NCBI GenBank assembly: GCA_963751395.1
Contig: CAVVUC010000001.1
Location: 1,674,001 to 1,738,000 of the forward strand
From: CAVVUC01 sp963751395
GTDB taxonomy: Bacteria; Verrucomicrobiota; Verrucomicrobiia; Chthoniobacterales; Chthoniobacteraceae
Direction of reading: 5' to 3'
Length of the DNA: 64,000 nucleotides
The notes below the pieces were generated by a model that saw only the letters and a program-made list of their open reading frames with translations, had not been told where the DNA came from and ran no database searches. Position numbers and translations under genes: made by a program. Position 1 is the first letter of the stretch, and every line of letters starts with the position of its first letter. This document shows, one piece after another, positions 25,576-33,647 of the stretch.

Positions 25576-26460
25576 TCAGGAGGCCATTTGCCGAGCGTAT
25601 TCCCAGCGGTGTGCTCGCGAAGGTAGATGTGTAAAGACATGCGGCTCCTTATTGATGAAAGTGTGATGGTTCGGGTGAGCGCTAGAATCGTCCTTTGGCT
25701 GGGCTACGGATGGGAACCATTCATTGAAATCCACGGGATGATCGGAGTCCGCCCATGCGCCCGATAGAAACAGGTAAGGCTGTTTACTCTTGATGGGCAT
25801 TTGTAGGGCGAAGAATCCGGTGCCGTGACGGTTGAAGACGCCTTCCTGCCACTCGAAAATCATTAGATCCCACCTCTTTAGTGTGCCCACGAGAGAGCCA
25901 ATCATCTCGCTGCCATACCAATCATACTCGCCGAAAATCCGATCGTCAGTCTCGCTAAGAATCATTCGCCCGCTGAGGCCCGTCCATAAACCGGTAAAAG
26001 AAGAAAATTCCTCCTTGCCCGCGGTTATCGACAAATGCACTTTCTGCACTATCGCGTAAGCAAGTCTATCAATGCCTTCTATGCTCGACAACGCGAAGCG
26101 ATCTAACAAGATTGGGTAGCGTTCCGCAATCTGCGATGAATCAAGATTGTGCCAAATTGGAAGGATTCGGAAAGTGTCTGCAGACTCGATGGCAATTACG
26201 GCCGAAAGTTCGTTGTTTGTCCAACGCTTCTTGAGGAAATCGGGACTCAATATGACGATTGCGAAGCGTGAATCAGAAAGGCCGGTGGAAATCGTATCGT
26301 GAAGGCTGTCTCCTATTTTTAGGACATGCTCGTCATACCAAACTCTAATCCCAAGAAGAGTTAGCTTCTCGGCAAGTGATCGGGCAAATTCCTTGTCCTC
26401 AGACGCGTGACTGAGGAAAACGTCCCAACGTTTAAGGTCTTTTGGTCGCGATGGAAGCAT
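25576..26460 (-). CDS. TIR-domain protein with C-terminal beta-barrel-like domain
   Basis: 294 residues. TIR domain at about 10-135: WDVFLSHASEDKEFARSL, VWYDEHVLKIGDSL, FAIVILSPDFLKKRW, then Glu84 (TNNELSAV) at the position of the catalytic NADase glutamate. The C-terminal part (about 150-250) has alternating GxWxG-like strands (GLWTGLSGRM, IFGEYDWYG, GSLVGTLKRWDLMIFEW, GTGFFALQ, YLFLSGAWADSDH) typical of a small lipocalin-like barrel that could sense a ligand. Bacterial TIR proteins are often NAD-depleting or signal-making antiphage effectors. No partner gene is adjacent. It lies beside a PEP-CTERM gene fragment within phage-derived DNA. Confidence 0.82.
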   Translation of the reverse strand: MLPSRPKDLKRWDVFLSHASEDKEFARSLAEKLTLLGIRVWYDEHVLKIGDSLHDTISTGLSDSRFAIVILSPDFLKKRWTNNELSAVIAIESADTFRILPIWHNLDSSQIAERYPILLDRFALSSIEGIDRLAYAIVQKVHLSITAGKEEFSSFTGLWTGLSGRMILSETDDRIFGEYDWYGSEMIGSLVGTLKRWDLMIFEWQEGVFNRHGTGFFALQMPIKSKQPYLFLSGAWADSDHPVDFNEWFPSVAQPKDDSSAHPNHHTFINKEPHVFTHLPSRAHRWEYARQMAS

Positions 26461-26537
26461 AGGTAGAGTGGCCTAAACAGGGTGTAGGCATCCTCGAAGT
26501 CAGGAAGCAAACACGACCTGTCTTAATAGACTCTCTA

Positions 26538-26950
26538 CTAACGAGTGGCGCAAAAAAGCCAAGCGCGAAAGCTATTTTGCATTCCCTTTAGTCTCATCGT
26601 TCGTCTGCACCAGGCGAATAGCAACAGGACACCCGCACCGAGTAGGGCGAAGCTGCTTGGCTCGGGGACAGGCAAGGAGAGCGGTTGTCCGGCATCGCTG
26701 GTAAAGGCAAGCCCCTGCGGGCCGCTTAAGCCACCAGCAAAGAACATTGCCACGCCATCCGGTGTGATCTTGGAAATACTGGAGCCCCTGCCGTTTGCCG
26801 CATAGAGGTTGCCAGCACTGCCAAAGGCTAGGCCGGTTGGCTCGTTTAGGCCACCGATAAAGACCGTTGCCACGCCAGCGGGTGTGATCTTCATAACACC
26901 AGCGCCGTCACCGTTTGCCGCGTAGAGATTGCCAGCATTGTCAAAGGCCG
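26538..26950 (-). pseudogene. 3' fragment of an NHL-repeat PEP-CTERM protein
   Basis: The readable frame encodes three NHL-type propeller blades (NAGNLYAANGDGAGVMKITP, GLAFGSAGNLYAANGRGSS, KITPDGVAMFFAGGLSG) and a PEP-CTERM signal (PVPEPSSFALLGAGVLLLF, CRR). The frame begins abruptly at about 26950 with FDNAGNLYAAN and meets a stop immediately upstream, 17 bases from the end of the AAA+ gene. The signal peptide and most blades are missing. It is a truncated host-type surface protein joined to phage DNA. Confidence 0.75.
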
Positions 26951-26966
26951 TTTACAACAATGCGGC

Positions 26967-28526
26967 CTACCCCGCCAGCTTTCTCCCCGCCTTCACCACG
27001 GTCGGTGCGGCGGCGCTGGCTCGACGGGCGCGGCCTTTGGCCCAGTTCTGGAGGCGGGTGATGTCGTCGGCCATCATCTTGCTGAGCGGCACGAATTCCT
27101 TGAGCACTGCGGACACGTCGGATTCCTTCGGTTCGCGATCCTCGTCGAACGCAAGGTAAAGCGCCTCCTCGAACACCGCCTCGATCTCCGCGCCGGTGTA
27201 GCCGTCGGTCATGCTGCCCAGCGTGTCGATGGGGAAGCGATGCCAGTCGCGCCCGTGCTTGGTGATCTGGATTTTCCAGATGTCCTTGCGCTCGGCCTGG
27301 GTGGGCAGATCGACAAAGAACACCTCATCGAACCGGCCTTTGCGGAGGAATTCCGGGGGCAGCGCCGACACGTCGTTGGCGGTGGCGACGACGAACACGG
27401 GCTTCTTCTTGTCCTGCATCCATTGGAGGAAGCTGCCGAACACGCGGGCCGAAGTGCCGCCATCGGTCGAGCCGCTGCTTTTGCTGCCGGAGAAACCCTT
27501 CTCGATCTCGTCAATCCAGAGCACGCACGGCGCGATCGCCTCGGCGGTCTGGATGACGGCGCGCAGGTTCGCCTCGGATTCGCCGACATGGCCGCCGAAG
27601 ATGCGGCCCGCGTCGAGCTTCACCAGCGGGACGCCGAACACAGAGGCGGTGACTTTCGAGAAGAGCGATTTGCCCGTGCCGGAGATCCCGACCACGCAGA
27701 CGCCCTTGGGCGACGGGAGCTGGTAGGCGGCGGCGGCATGGCCGAAGGCGTTCCGGCGCTTGACGAGCCACGGCTTGGCGACGTTGAACCCGCCGATGGA
27801 GTCGAGCGTTTCCGGCGTATGGACGATTTCGAGGATGCCATTCTTGCGGATGGTTTCGGCCTTTTCGCGGGCGACAACGGAGGCATCAATGGAACCGCAT
27901 TCGATGATGCTCAGGGCGAAGGCATCCTCGGCCTCGTTGGTGGTGAGGCCCGACGCAGCGGCGAGCGCGTTGTCGAGCGCGAACTCGGCGGGCATGTCCA
28001 GCTCGTTGCGCTGGCAGATGCGTTCGAGCACTTCCTGGAGCTGCGGTTTTTCGGGCAGGGCGAACTCGATCACCGCGAAGAACTTCTCCAGCTCGGGCGG
28101 CAGCTTGAGGACGGGGGCGAGGATGATGAGGGTCTTGCTGGCGGTTTTGGCGTAAAGCAGGGTGTCCTTGAGCTTGCGGTAGATGAGCGGGTTCGGCTCG
28201 GCGAGGAACAGGTGGTAGTCCTTGAGGATGAGCACCGATTGCTCGGGCATCTTCGCGACGGCATCGAGCACGGACATGGGATCGTCGTCGGGCGCGGATT
28301 CGGTGCCGTCGGTGTTGAAGCGCCCGGTGGTGACGCTCCAGCAGTGGAGCTGCCAGGCTGTAGCCGGGTTCTGTGAGCCCGGTTGGTGGTTGGCTCCGGG
28401 GTCTGAGACCCCGGCTACAGCGTTCAATTTTTCGATGCCGGCGGCGATCATCGCCTCGGCGCGCTGTTCCTCGTGGGTGACGAGATAAAGGCCGGGATAC
28501 CCGGCGCGGAGTTTGTTGGTGAGCAT
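26967..28526 (-). CDS. Ycf46-like AAA+ ATPase
   Basis: 519 residues. The N-terminal half (LRAGYPGLYLVTHEEQRAEA) and C-terminal AAA+ module are arranged as in Ycf46-type ATPases: Walker A GISGTGKSLFSK, Walker B CVLWIDEIEKGF, sensor VVATANDVSALPPEFLRKGR (arginine finger), ending in a basic tail. A family-A repeat (28359-28420) is read in frame near residue 40-55 (SDPGANHQPGSQNPATAW). DUF2997 and DUF1257 (Ycf35) genes follow upstream in the same transcription direction, as they do in other genomes. Probable protein-remodelling ATPase of unknown target. Confidence 0.85.
   Translation of the reverse strand: MLTNKLRAGYPGLYLVTHEEQRAEAMIAAGIEKLNAVAGVSDPGANHQPGSQNPATAWQLHCWSVTTGRFNTDGTESAPDDDPMSVLDAVAKMPEQSVLILKDYHLFLAEPNPLIYRKLKDTLLYAKTASKTLIILAPVLKLPPELEKFFAVIEFALPEKPQLQEVLERICQRNELDMPAEFALDNALAAASGLTTNEAEDAFALSIIECGSIDASVVAREKAETIRKNGILEIVHTPETLDSIGGFNVAKPWLVKRRNAFGHAAAAYQLPSPKGVCVVGISGTGKSLFSKVTASVFGVPLVKLDAGRIFGGHVGESEANLRAVIQTAEAIAPCVLWIDEIEKGFSGSKSSGSTDGGTSARVFGSFLQWMQDKKKPVFVVATANDVSALPPEFLRKGRFDEVFFVDLPTQAERKDIWKIQITKHGRDWHRFPIDTLGSMTDGYTGAEIEAVFEEALYLAFDEDREPKESDVSAVLKEFVPLSKMMADDITRLQNWAKGRARRASAAAPTVVKAGRKLAG
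28359..28420. repeat. Family-A repeat pair inside the AAA+ coding sequence
   Basis: TGTAGCCGGGTTCTGTGAGC and, inverted, GGGGTCTGAGACCCCGGCTA in tandem. In frame within the ATPase gene. Confidence 0.8.
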
Positions 28527-28565
28527 GGAGGAAATTTGGGATTTAGGGTTTAGGATTTTGGATTT

Positions 28566-28748
28566 TCATTTCAGGGTCTTGCCAATGCTGGGATGGCTTT
28601 TGACGCGGGCGATGACGGCCATGCGCGTGGCGGATTCGATGGCGTCGAGGAATTCCTTCGACACCCGCTCGAACTTCGCTGCCGGGCGGTAGGCTTTGGC
28701 GGTGTCGAGCGCGAGCTGGCGGACATGAGTTTTGTTGAGCAGGCTCAT
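28566..28748 (-). CDS. Small basic hypothetical protein
   Basis: 60 residues (MSLLNKTHVRQLALDTAKAY...SHPSIGKTLK), Lys/Arg-rich helix-turn-helix-like layout suggestive of a small DNA-binding or histone-like protein, but not assigned to a family. Palindrome site 1 (28793-28810) lies 45 bases upstream of its ATG. Confidence 0.65.
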   Translation of the reverse strand: MSLLNKTHVRQLALDTAKAYRPAAKFERVSKEFLDAIESATRMAVIARVKSHPSIGKTLK

Positions 28749-28792
28749 CAAATTTTGGATTTTCGATTTTCGATTTGGGAAGTTTCGATCCT

Positions 28793-28810
28793 CGTTATGT
28801 CGTCATAACG
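28793..28810. promoter_or_regulatory. Palindromic operator-like site 1
   Basis: CGTTATG-TCGT-CATAACG, 45 bases upstream of the minus-strand start at 28748. Confidence 0.65.
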
Positions 28811-28814
28811 ACGT

Positions 28815-28884
28815 TGTAGCCGGGGACGCTGACCCCGGCGGCCTGCAAAGGCTGACCCCGGCGGCCTCAGCGTGGCCACCTACA
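28815..28884. repeat. Family-A repeat, long copy
   Basis: TGTAGCCGGGGACGCTGACC...CCTCAGCGTGGCCACCTACA with an internal duplication of the CTGACCCCGGCGGCCT unit. It follows palindrome site 1 by four bases. Confidence 0.8.
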
Positions 28885-28888
28885 GAGG

Positions 28889-29197
28889 TCATTGGTCGAG
28901 TTGCTGATGCTCCCAGCGGAGGCATTCCTCGCGCGAGGCGTGGGTGAACACAGGCTTGTCGCTCATCGGAGAGAACCGGACTTCCCATTGCTGGGTGTGC
29001 TCGTTGAAGTCGATCCACGACGCGCGCCGGACGCGGAGCGTGCCGAGCGTGGCAAGCGGAATCGCATCGGTGTAAAGGCAGCGCGCCGTGCCGTCAGGAT
29101 GAAAGGTGAGGGTCATGGAGAGGTTGATGGTCGATGGTTGATGGGCGGCCAGCGCGAGGATCTCGTCGGGCGATAACTTGCGGGCGTTGACGGTCAT
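28889..29197 (-). CDS. Hypothetical phage protein
   Basis: 102 residues from ATG 29197 (MTVNARKLSPDEILAL). A beta-sheet-rich centre (MTLTFHPDGTARCLYTDAIP, LGTLRVRRASWIDFN, WEVRFSP) follows an HQPSTINL segment encoded by a family-B GGTTGATGG motif. Ends just after a Trp/Glu helix. No family assigned. Confidence 0.6.
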   Translation of the reverse strand: MTVNARKLSPDEILALAAHQPSTINLSMTLTFHPDGTARCLYTDAIPLATLGTLRVRRASWIDFNEHTQQWEVRFSPMSDKPVFTHASREECLRWEHQQLDQ

Positions 29198-29256
29198 GCC
29201 TTCTCCATCGGCATGATTGCACTTGCATTGCTGAGCCGTATTGAGCACATTTGAGC

Positions 29257-29487
29257 ATGGCTGCAAACACCACACTCTTCCGGGCGCGCGTGCCGGCACA
29301 ACGTCTCAAGAAAGCCGAAAAGATTCTCGGTCAGCTCGGCATCAAGCCGGGCGATGCCTTCAACATGCTGCTTGCGCAGATTGAACTTCGCAAGGGGCTT
29401 CCCTTCGATGTCTCGACGCAGGCAACGCCGGTGCTTTCCTCCGGCGAGCAGGCGGCGGCATGGACGGAGGCGCTGGGTGCCTACTGA
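29257..29487 (+). CDS. RelB/DinJ-type antitoxin
   Basis: 76 residues (MAANTTLFRARVPAQRLKKA...). Ribbon-helix-helix N-terminus typical of RelB/DinJ antitoxins (FRARVPAQRLKKAEKIL, GIKPGDAFNMLLAQIELRKG), then a toxin-binding tail. On the plus strand inside a minus-strand run. The toxin gene overlaps its 3' end by 11 bases. An in-frame TTG at 29251 is an alternative start. Usually represses its own promoter. Confidence 0.85.
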   Translation: MAANTTLFRARVPAQRLKKAEKILGQLGIKPGDAFNMLLAQIELRKGLPFDVSTQATPVLSSGEQAAAWTEALGAY

Positions 29488-29800
29488 ACCGCAGGCCGGG
29501 GAGGTCTGGTTTGCCGATCTCGGCATGGCCGGGAAAAGCAGGCCTGTGCTCGTGATCGCTTTTCCTGCCGATCGCGACGCCCGTTCCCTGGTGATCGTGG
29601 CTCCTTTGACCTCGCAGATCCGTGGAATGCGAGGCGAGGTCGATCTCGGCAAACCGCGCTGGCTTCCAAAACATTCCGCAGTCAACGTGCAGGGACTGGC
29701 GAGCTTCGACCGCCATAAACTCTCCCGTCGCATGGGCGCACTGACCAAAGCCGAGATGGATCGCGTCAAAGAAGTAATCCGCGATTTGCTCGGGTTGTGA
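29477..29800 (+). CDS. MazF/PemK-type endoribonuclease toxin
   Basis: 107 residues from GTG 29477, overlapping the antitoxin end. MazF fold motifs: GEVWFADLG, GKSRPVLVIA, LVIVAPLTSQIRG, SAVNVQGLASFDRHKLSRR and a C-terminal helix. The early GEVW and RPVLV motifs suit an active mRNA interferase. A RelB-family antitoxin with a MazF-family toxin is a known mix-and-match type II pairing. Confidence 0.87.
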   Translation: MPTEPQAGEVWFADLGMAGKSRPVLVIAFPADRDARSLVIVAPLTSQIRGMRGEVDLGKPRWLPKHSAVNVQGLASFDRHKLSRRMGALTKAEMDRVKEVIRDLLGL

Positions 29801-29807
29801 ATTCTGC

Positions 29808-29990
29808 TCACGTCCGTTGCTTGAGTTGTGTCCCGGCTTGGTAACGCTCCGTTTTGGCGGTGCGCTTGCTGACCTTGCCGAGAGCTTCCTCGATGGCGCG
29901 GGTGGCGGCTTCGCAGGATGCCCCCTTGAACCCGACGGCTTCGACGGTGACTTCGCCGGTGGGCGAAACGGTGACGGAGATGGATCTCAA
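29808..29990 (-). CDS. DUF2997 protein
   Basis: 60 residues starting at TTG 29990 (LRSISVTVSPTGEVTVEAVG), with FKGASCEAATRAIEEALGKV, the pattern of DUF2997 proteins. No ATG is available; a family-B repeat begins three bases upstream and may have displaced the original start. It lies next to the DUF1257 gene, its usual neighbour. Function unknown. Confidence 0.75.
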   Translation of the reverse strand: MRSISVTVSPTGEVTVEAVGFKGASCEAATRAIEEALGKVSKRTAKTERYQAGTQLKQRT

Positions 29991-29992
29991 AA

Positions 29993-30142
29993 TGGTTGAT
30001 GGTTGATGGTTGAGGGTTGATCGAAAAAGCGGATCGAAGCACCAAAGGCAAAGCCGTTCCAAAGACCAAAGCGAAGCGTTCCCTTTCATCGTCGAAGCAC
30101 CAAAGGCGGAGCCGTTCGATCAACCAAAGCGAAGCGTTCCTT
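29993..30142. repeat. Family-B repeat, double copy
   Basis: GGTTGATGGTTGATGGTTGA then two CCAAAGGC(A/G)(A/G)AGCCGTTC and two CCAAAGCGAAGCGTTCC units, filling the gap between the DUF2997 and DUF1257 genes. Confidence 0.8.
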
Positions 30143-30144
30143 CC

Positions 30145-30606
30145 TCATACTCCCGTGAATTGCAGTTTGATGGTGCCGTCGTTGAGTGACTTGCGCTGCA
30201 CCATGTAGCCTTTGGCTTTCGCGGCGAGCGTGGCTTTGTTCACGCCATACATCTGGCGCAGCTTCTCGCAGCCTTTGCCGAGGTGATCCATGATCTTCCT
30301 GCCGGGGCCGAAAAAGTCGTAGCAGAGGGTGAGTCCCTTGCCATCGGGACGGTTCACGACGCCGATCTCGTAATCGCAGCCCGGCATCTGGATGGCGTGG
30401 ACGCATTTGCCGTAGTCTTCCGGCTTGATGCCCATTTTGTAGGCGGCGTCCTTCTGGTTGTAATCATCCATCCATGCGCCGAACCACTGGAAGGTTTTCT
30501 GGCCGGGGATGAATTTCAGGCCGAGTTCGGTGCAGGCGGCGGTGAGGGCTTTCATCCCGGCGGGATCGTCGGAGATGCAGATGTCGATGGCGGCTACGTG
30601 GCTCAT
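30145..30606 (-). CDS. DUF1257 (Ycf35-like) protein
   Basis: 153 residues (MSHVAAIDICISDDP). Match to the DUF1257/Ycf35 family by layout: N-terminal ferredoxin-like part (LTAACTELGLKFIPGQKTF), CVHAIQMPGCDYEIGVV, then YDFFGPGRKIMDHLGKGCEKLRQMYGV and a Lys-rich wing. Ycf35, DUF2997 and Ycf46-type ATPases co-occur in cyanobacteria, plastids and several bacteria without a known job. Their presence in a phage remnant is notable. Confidence 0.82.
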   Translation of the reverse strand: MSHVAAIDICISDDPAGMKALTAACTELGLKFIPGQKTFQWFGAWMDDYNQKDAAYKMGIKPEDYGKCVHAIQMPGCDYEIGVVNRPDGKGLTLCYDFFGPGRKIMDHLGKGCEKLRQMYGVNKATLAAKAKGYMVQRKSLNDGTIKLQFTGV

Positions 30607-30612
30607 TGGGAA

Positions 30613-30696
30613 GGTTGATGGTTGATGGTTGAGGGTTGATGGAAGGAGCGATCAGCCAAAGGCGGAGCCGTTCGATCAACGAAAGCGGAGCGTTCT
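30613..30696. repeat. Family-B repeat at a gene start
   Basis: GGTTGATGGTTGATGGTTGA...GGAGCGATCAGCCAAAGGCG...CGATCAACGAAAGCGGAGCG, ending seven bases from the DUF1257 start (30606). Confidence 0.8.
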
Positions 30697-30700
30697 TTTG

Positions 30701-31555
30701 TCACGCCGCCAGTTTGCGGTCCCCCACGGCTCCGAACTTGGAGGCGATGTCGAGCGCGGCCTTGGCGGTGTTCTTGCGGTAGAACTCGGAGCCGCGCAGA
30801 GCCTCGGTGCTCACGTCGAGCTTCGTGCGGCATTCGTTCATCAGTGAAACGATCTGCGTGTCGCCGGTGATGTTGAGCTGCGGCACGCGGTCAAGGTATT
30901 CGCGCAGCTTGGCGAGCGGGCCTTTCTTGTTCTCGTTGTCGATGATCGGGCCGTCGGACGCCAGCGACTCGGCGGTTTCGGCGATGAGCTTGAGCATCCT
31001 GCCAAGCACCTGCTGGCGCACGTTCTCGGTGGTGTGCTTGAGCGCGGCCTCGTAGTCCTTCTTCAATTTCTCGGCGGCATCGCCGGCCATGCTCTTGAGA
31101 AAGTCGGACGACTCCGGCATCGGCATGATGAGGAACTCGGTGCGGAACCGCTCCTGGAATTTCTCGATGGGCGGGTAATCGTCAGGCTTGAACGCCTTGC
31201 TCTTGAGCAGTTTCTCCTTCTCGATGAGCAGAGGGTAATCGGCGATGAACCGGTTGGCGGCCGCGCGGATCTCGGCGAGGTGTTTCTCCATGCCGGCCGA
31301 GTATTGCTCCTGTTCGCCGGTGACGATGATGCGGGTCGGGCCGATGCCCTGGAAGGTGTGGTCGCGGTGGAAGGCGCGGGCCTTGCCGACGACCTTGCGG
31401 AGCGCGGCGAGCGGCTTGGTGAACAGTTTCTTGGCGGCATACGCTTCGCCTTTGGTGAACTGGAAACCGGCTTCGAGTGTGGCGGTCATCTCGTCATCCT
31501 GGGTGGACAACGAAGCGGACGGCGCGCGGAATACGGCCTGGAGGAGGTGGGTCAT
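30701..31555 (-). CDS. Phage hypothetical protein, helical
   Basis: 284 residues from ATG 31555 (MTHLLQAVFRAPSASL). Mostly alpha-helical and soluble (AAKKLFTKPLAALRKVVG, GMEKHLAEIRAAANRFIADY, VRQQVLGRMLKLIAETAESL). It resembles DUF3150-type proteins that accompany AAA ATPases in phages and plasmids, though this is by overall character rather than a clear motif. Family-B repeat directly upstream. Confidence 0.65.
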   Translation of the reverse strand: MTHLLQAVFRAPSASLSTQDDEMTATLEAGFQFTKGEAYAAKKLFTKPLAALRKVVGKARAFHRDHTFQGIGPTRIIVTGEQEQYSAGMEKHLAEIRAAANRFIADYPLLIEKEKLLKSKAFKPDDYPPIEKFQERFRTEFLIMPMPESSDFLKSMAGDAAEKLKKDYEAALKHTTENVRQQVLGRMLKLIAETAESLASDGPIIDNENKKGPLAKLREYLDRVPQLNITGDTQIVSLMNECRTKLDVSTEALRGSEFYRKNTAKAALDIASKFGAVGDRKLAA

Positions 31556-31560
31556 GAGGA

Positions 31561-31645
31561 GGTTGATGGTTGAGGGTTGATGGTTGATGGAAGGAGCGAT
31601 CAGCCAAAGGCGGAGCCGTTCGATCAACGAAAGCGAAGCGTTCCT
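31561..31645. repeat. Family-B repeat at a gene start
   Basis: GGTTGATGGTTGAGGGTTGA...GGAGCGATCAGCCAAAGGCG...CGATCAACGAAAGCGAAGCG, beginning six bases 5' of the start at 31555. The remaining bases up to 31982 hold no repeat I can recognise and no clear gene; they should include the promoter of the propeller gene. Confidence 0.8.
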
Positions 31646-31982
31646 TCTTTTGCGGCGGATAAATCACCCGCGTTTTTTATGCGGCGACGTGTCAACGGAA
31701 AGTGGGAGCGGGGAACGCGGCTATGCCGCGAAATGAATGACGCCTAGCCCCTTGTATCATTGGGTTGTGCTAGACTCTGGTATGAGGTTGTCGTTACGCG
31801 AGTGCGCGATGCTGATGCTCAGCAAAAATCCTTCCAAACACCGGCGCGAACCTGATATGAATTCCCGCGTTATGCCAGCAGGCGCCCGAAGAAGTTCCCG
31901 ATCTTTGTCGGATAACACCCCGAAATGGGGTGATATCCAGACTGGCAGAATTACTTGTTCGGCGGAATCTGAGGTTGCTCTG

Positions 31983-33485
31983 ATGAATAAGTCACGGAAG
32001 ACAGCGAGAACGGGTTGGATACGGAAGACCGGGATACCGGCCTGCCTTTTGGCGGGGTGCATCCTCAGCCCCCTCAGTCAGAGTTGTCTGGCCGATATAT
32101 CGCCTGAATGGTCCGGGGCAGCCGTCAAGATCACTGACCTGCTTCAGCCCGACACCAATCACGGTCAGTATTTTCTGGCGCAGGCATCGGTGATGACTTC
32201 GAATGGGTGCCATGTTGCCAAGGTCGAAGGCTCGCGCGCGGAAGGATACCGGGTACGCCGCGACGGCAAGGCCGGGAGGCGCTACGAGAAGATCAGCGTT
32301 CCGGTGTTCAGCCAGGACGGAAGCTGCCTGGCCTATGTTGCCGCCAAGGAAGGCGCGCAAGTCGTGGTCGTGAATGACCAGGAGGACCCCACATTCCGGG
32401 CTGTGGCCGCACCGACGCTCGCGCTAAGCCGCGACGGAAAGCGCCACGGCTACGTTGCGGAGCAGCTAGGGCAACTGGTTTTCGTCATCGACGGGCAGAC
32501 GCAGGCAAACAACGAACTGGCTCCCCGGAATGCTAGGCCGGTCTTTTCTCCGAACGGGAGCACCGTGGCCTACGTAGCACAGGACAAAGTCCGAGGTAAA
32601 CTGTGCGTGGTGGCCAATGGGAAGGCCGGCGACCTCCATGATAGTCTGGATGAGCGATTTCTAACATTCAGCGCGGACAGCACGCGCTTTGCTTACGCGG
32701 CGAATGAAGGGACCAAATGGCTTAGAGTGGTCGATGGGAATCGGGGGCCGGGTTTTGACGGGTTGGGCATTGATTTCGTGTTCAGCTCTGACGGGAAACG
32801 GACCGCCTACGCAGGACGGAATGGCCAGGACTGGTTTCTGGTAGTGGACGGAAAAGTTGAGGCAAAGATCGAAGGAGTGGTGGACGGAACACTCACCTTC
32901 AGCCCGGACGGCAAGCGGTTGGCTTGCGCTGTGGCCAAACCCGACCGCTCCGCGTATATCCTGGTTGATGGCAAAGCGGGGCCGGTGCATGACAGCATAG
33001 GAGGCTCCGCGCCCACTCTGAACCAGACTTCGACCTACGCAGTGGGGGCGAGAACTTCCGTCCTGTTCAGTCCGGACAGCCGCCGCATAGCTTATCTAGC
33101 CCGCTCCGGCCCAACGAGAAAGGTTTATGTCGATGGCAAGGCGGAAGACGTCGAAATGGATTTTCTGGTGGGCGGAATGGTCTTCAGCGAGGATTCAAAG
33201 CGCCTCGCCTACGGGGGCCGCCGGGGAAACAAGTTTTTCCTCGTGGTGGACGGGAACAAAGGAGCCGATTACGACGCCCTCGGATACTTTGGATTCAGTC
33301 AGGATGGGAAGCACATCGCGTTCATGGCCCAGAAAGGCGACAAGTGCGTGGTCGTGGTTGATGGTCAGGAGCGTGCACAATACGACTCGGTGCCGGCAGG
33401 TCCGGTGTTTCGGGCTGACGGCGCGCTGGAGTTTCTCGCTGCGGATAAACCATCCCTTTACCGAATTGAAGTGAGGGGCCTTTAA
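31983..33485 (+). CDS. Exported WD40-like (PD40) beta-propeller protein
   Basis: 500 residues. I chose ATG 31983 (MNKSRKTARTGWIRK) because it gives a signal peptide (ACLLAGCILSPLSQSCLADI). The rest is a series of TolB/PD40-type blades with recurring FSPDGKRLACAVAK / FSADSTRFAYAANEG / FSSDGKRTAYAGRNG motifs, about nine in all, each followed by a VVDGK strand. Likely periplasmic or surface. It is on the opposite strand to its phage-like neighbours and looks like host cargo. The frame is open upstream to 31737. Confidence 0.82.
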   Translation: MNKSRKTARTGWIRKTGIPACLLAGCILSPLSQSCLADISPEWSGAAVKITDLLQPDTNHGQYFLAQASVMTSNGCHVAKVEGSRAEGYRVRRDGKAGRRYEKISVPVFSQDGSCLAYVAAKEGAQVVVVNDQEDPTFRAVAAPTLALSRDGKRHGYVAEQLGQLVFVIDGQTQANNELAPRNARPVFSPNGSTVAYVAQDKVRGKLCVVANGKAGDLHDSLDERFLTFSADSTRFAYAANEGTKWLRVVDGNRGPGFDGLGIDFVFSSDGKRTAYAGRNGQDWFLVVDGKVEAKIEGVVDGTLTFSPDGKRLACAVAKPDRSAYILVDGKAGPVHDSIGGSAPTLNQTSTYAVGARTSVLFSPDSRRIAYLARSGPTRKVYVDGKAEDVEMDFLVGGMVFSEDSKRLAYGGRRGNKFFLVVDGNKGADYDALGYFGFSQDGKHIAFMAQKGDKCVVVVDGQERAQYDSVPAGPVFRADGALEFLAADKPSLYRIEVRGL

Positions 33486-33647
33486 CCTCCCCACCAAAGC
33501 ACCCTATGGCCGAACAAACCGGATGCACCGAACCCCGCGATCGCGCCTCAGTTCCATGTCCGGCGTCACAGGCGCGGGGTCGGTGATCCGGGACGTTGGC
33601 AGGAATGACCTATGTTTACATTATTTCTCGCTCAAGTGGCTAACCAC

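Noticed and set aside
25011..31645. GGTTGATGG repeat clusters as CRISPR arrays
   Set aside because: Units are 7-10 bases in tandem with no 25-40 base repeats and no unique spacers, and no cas genes are present.
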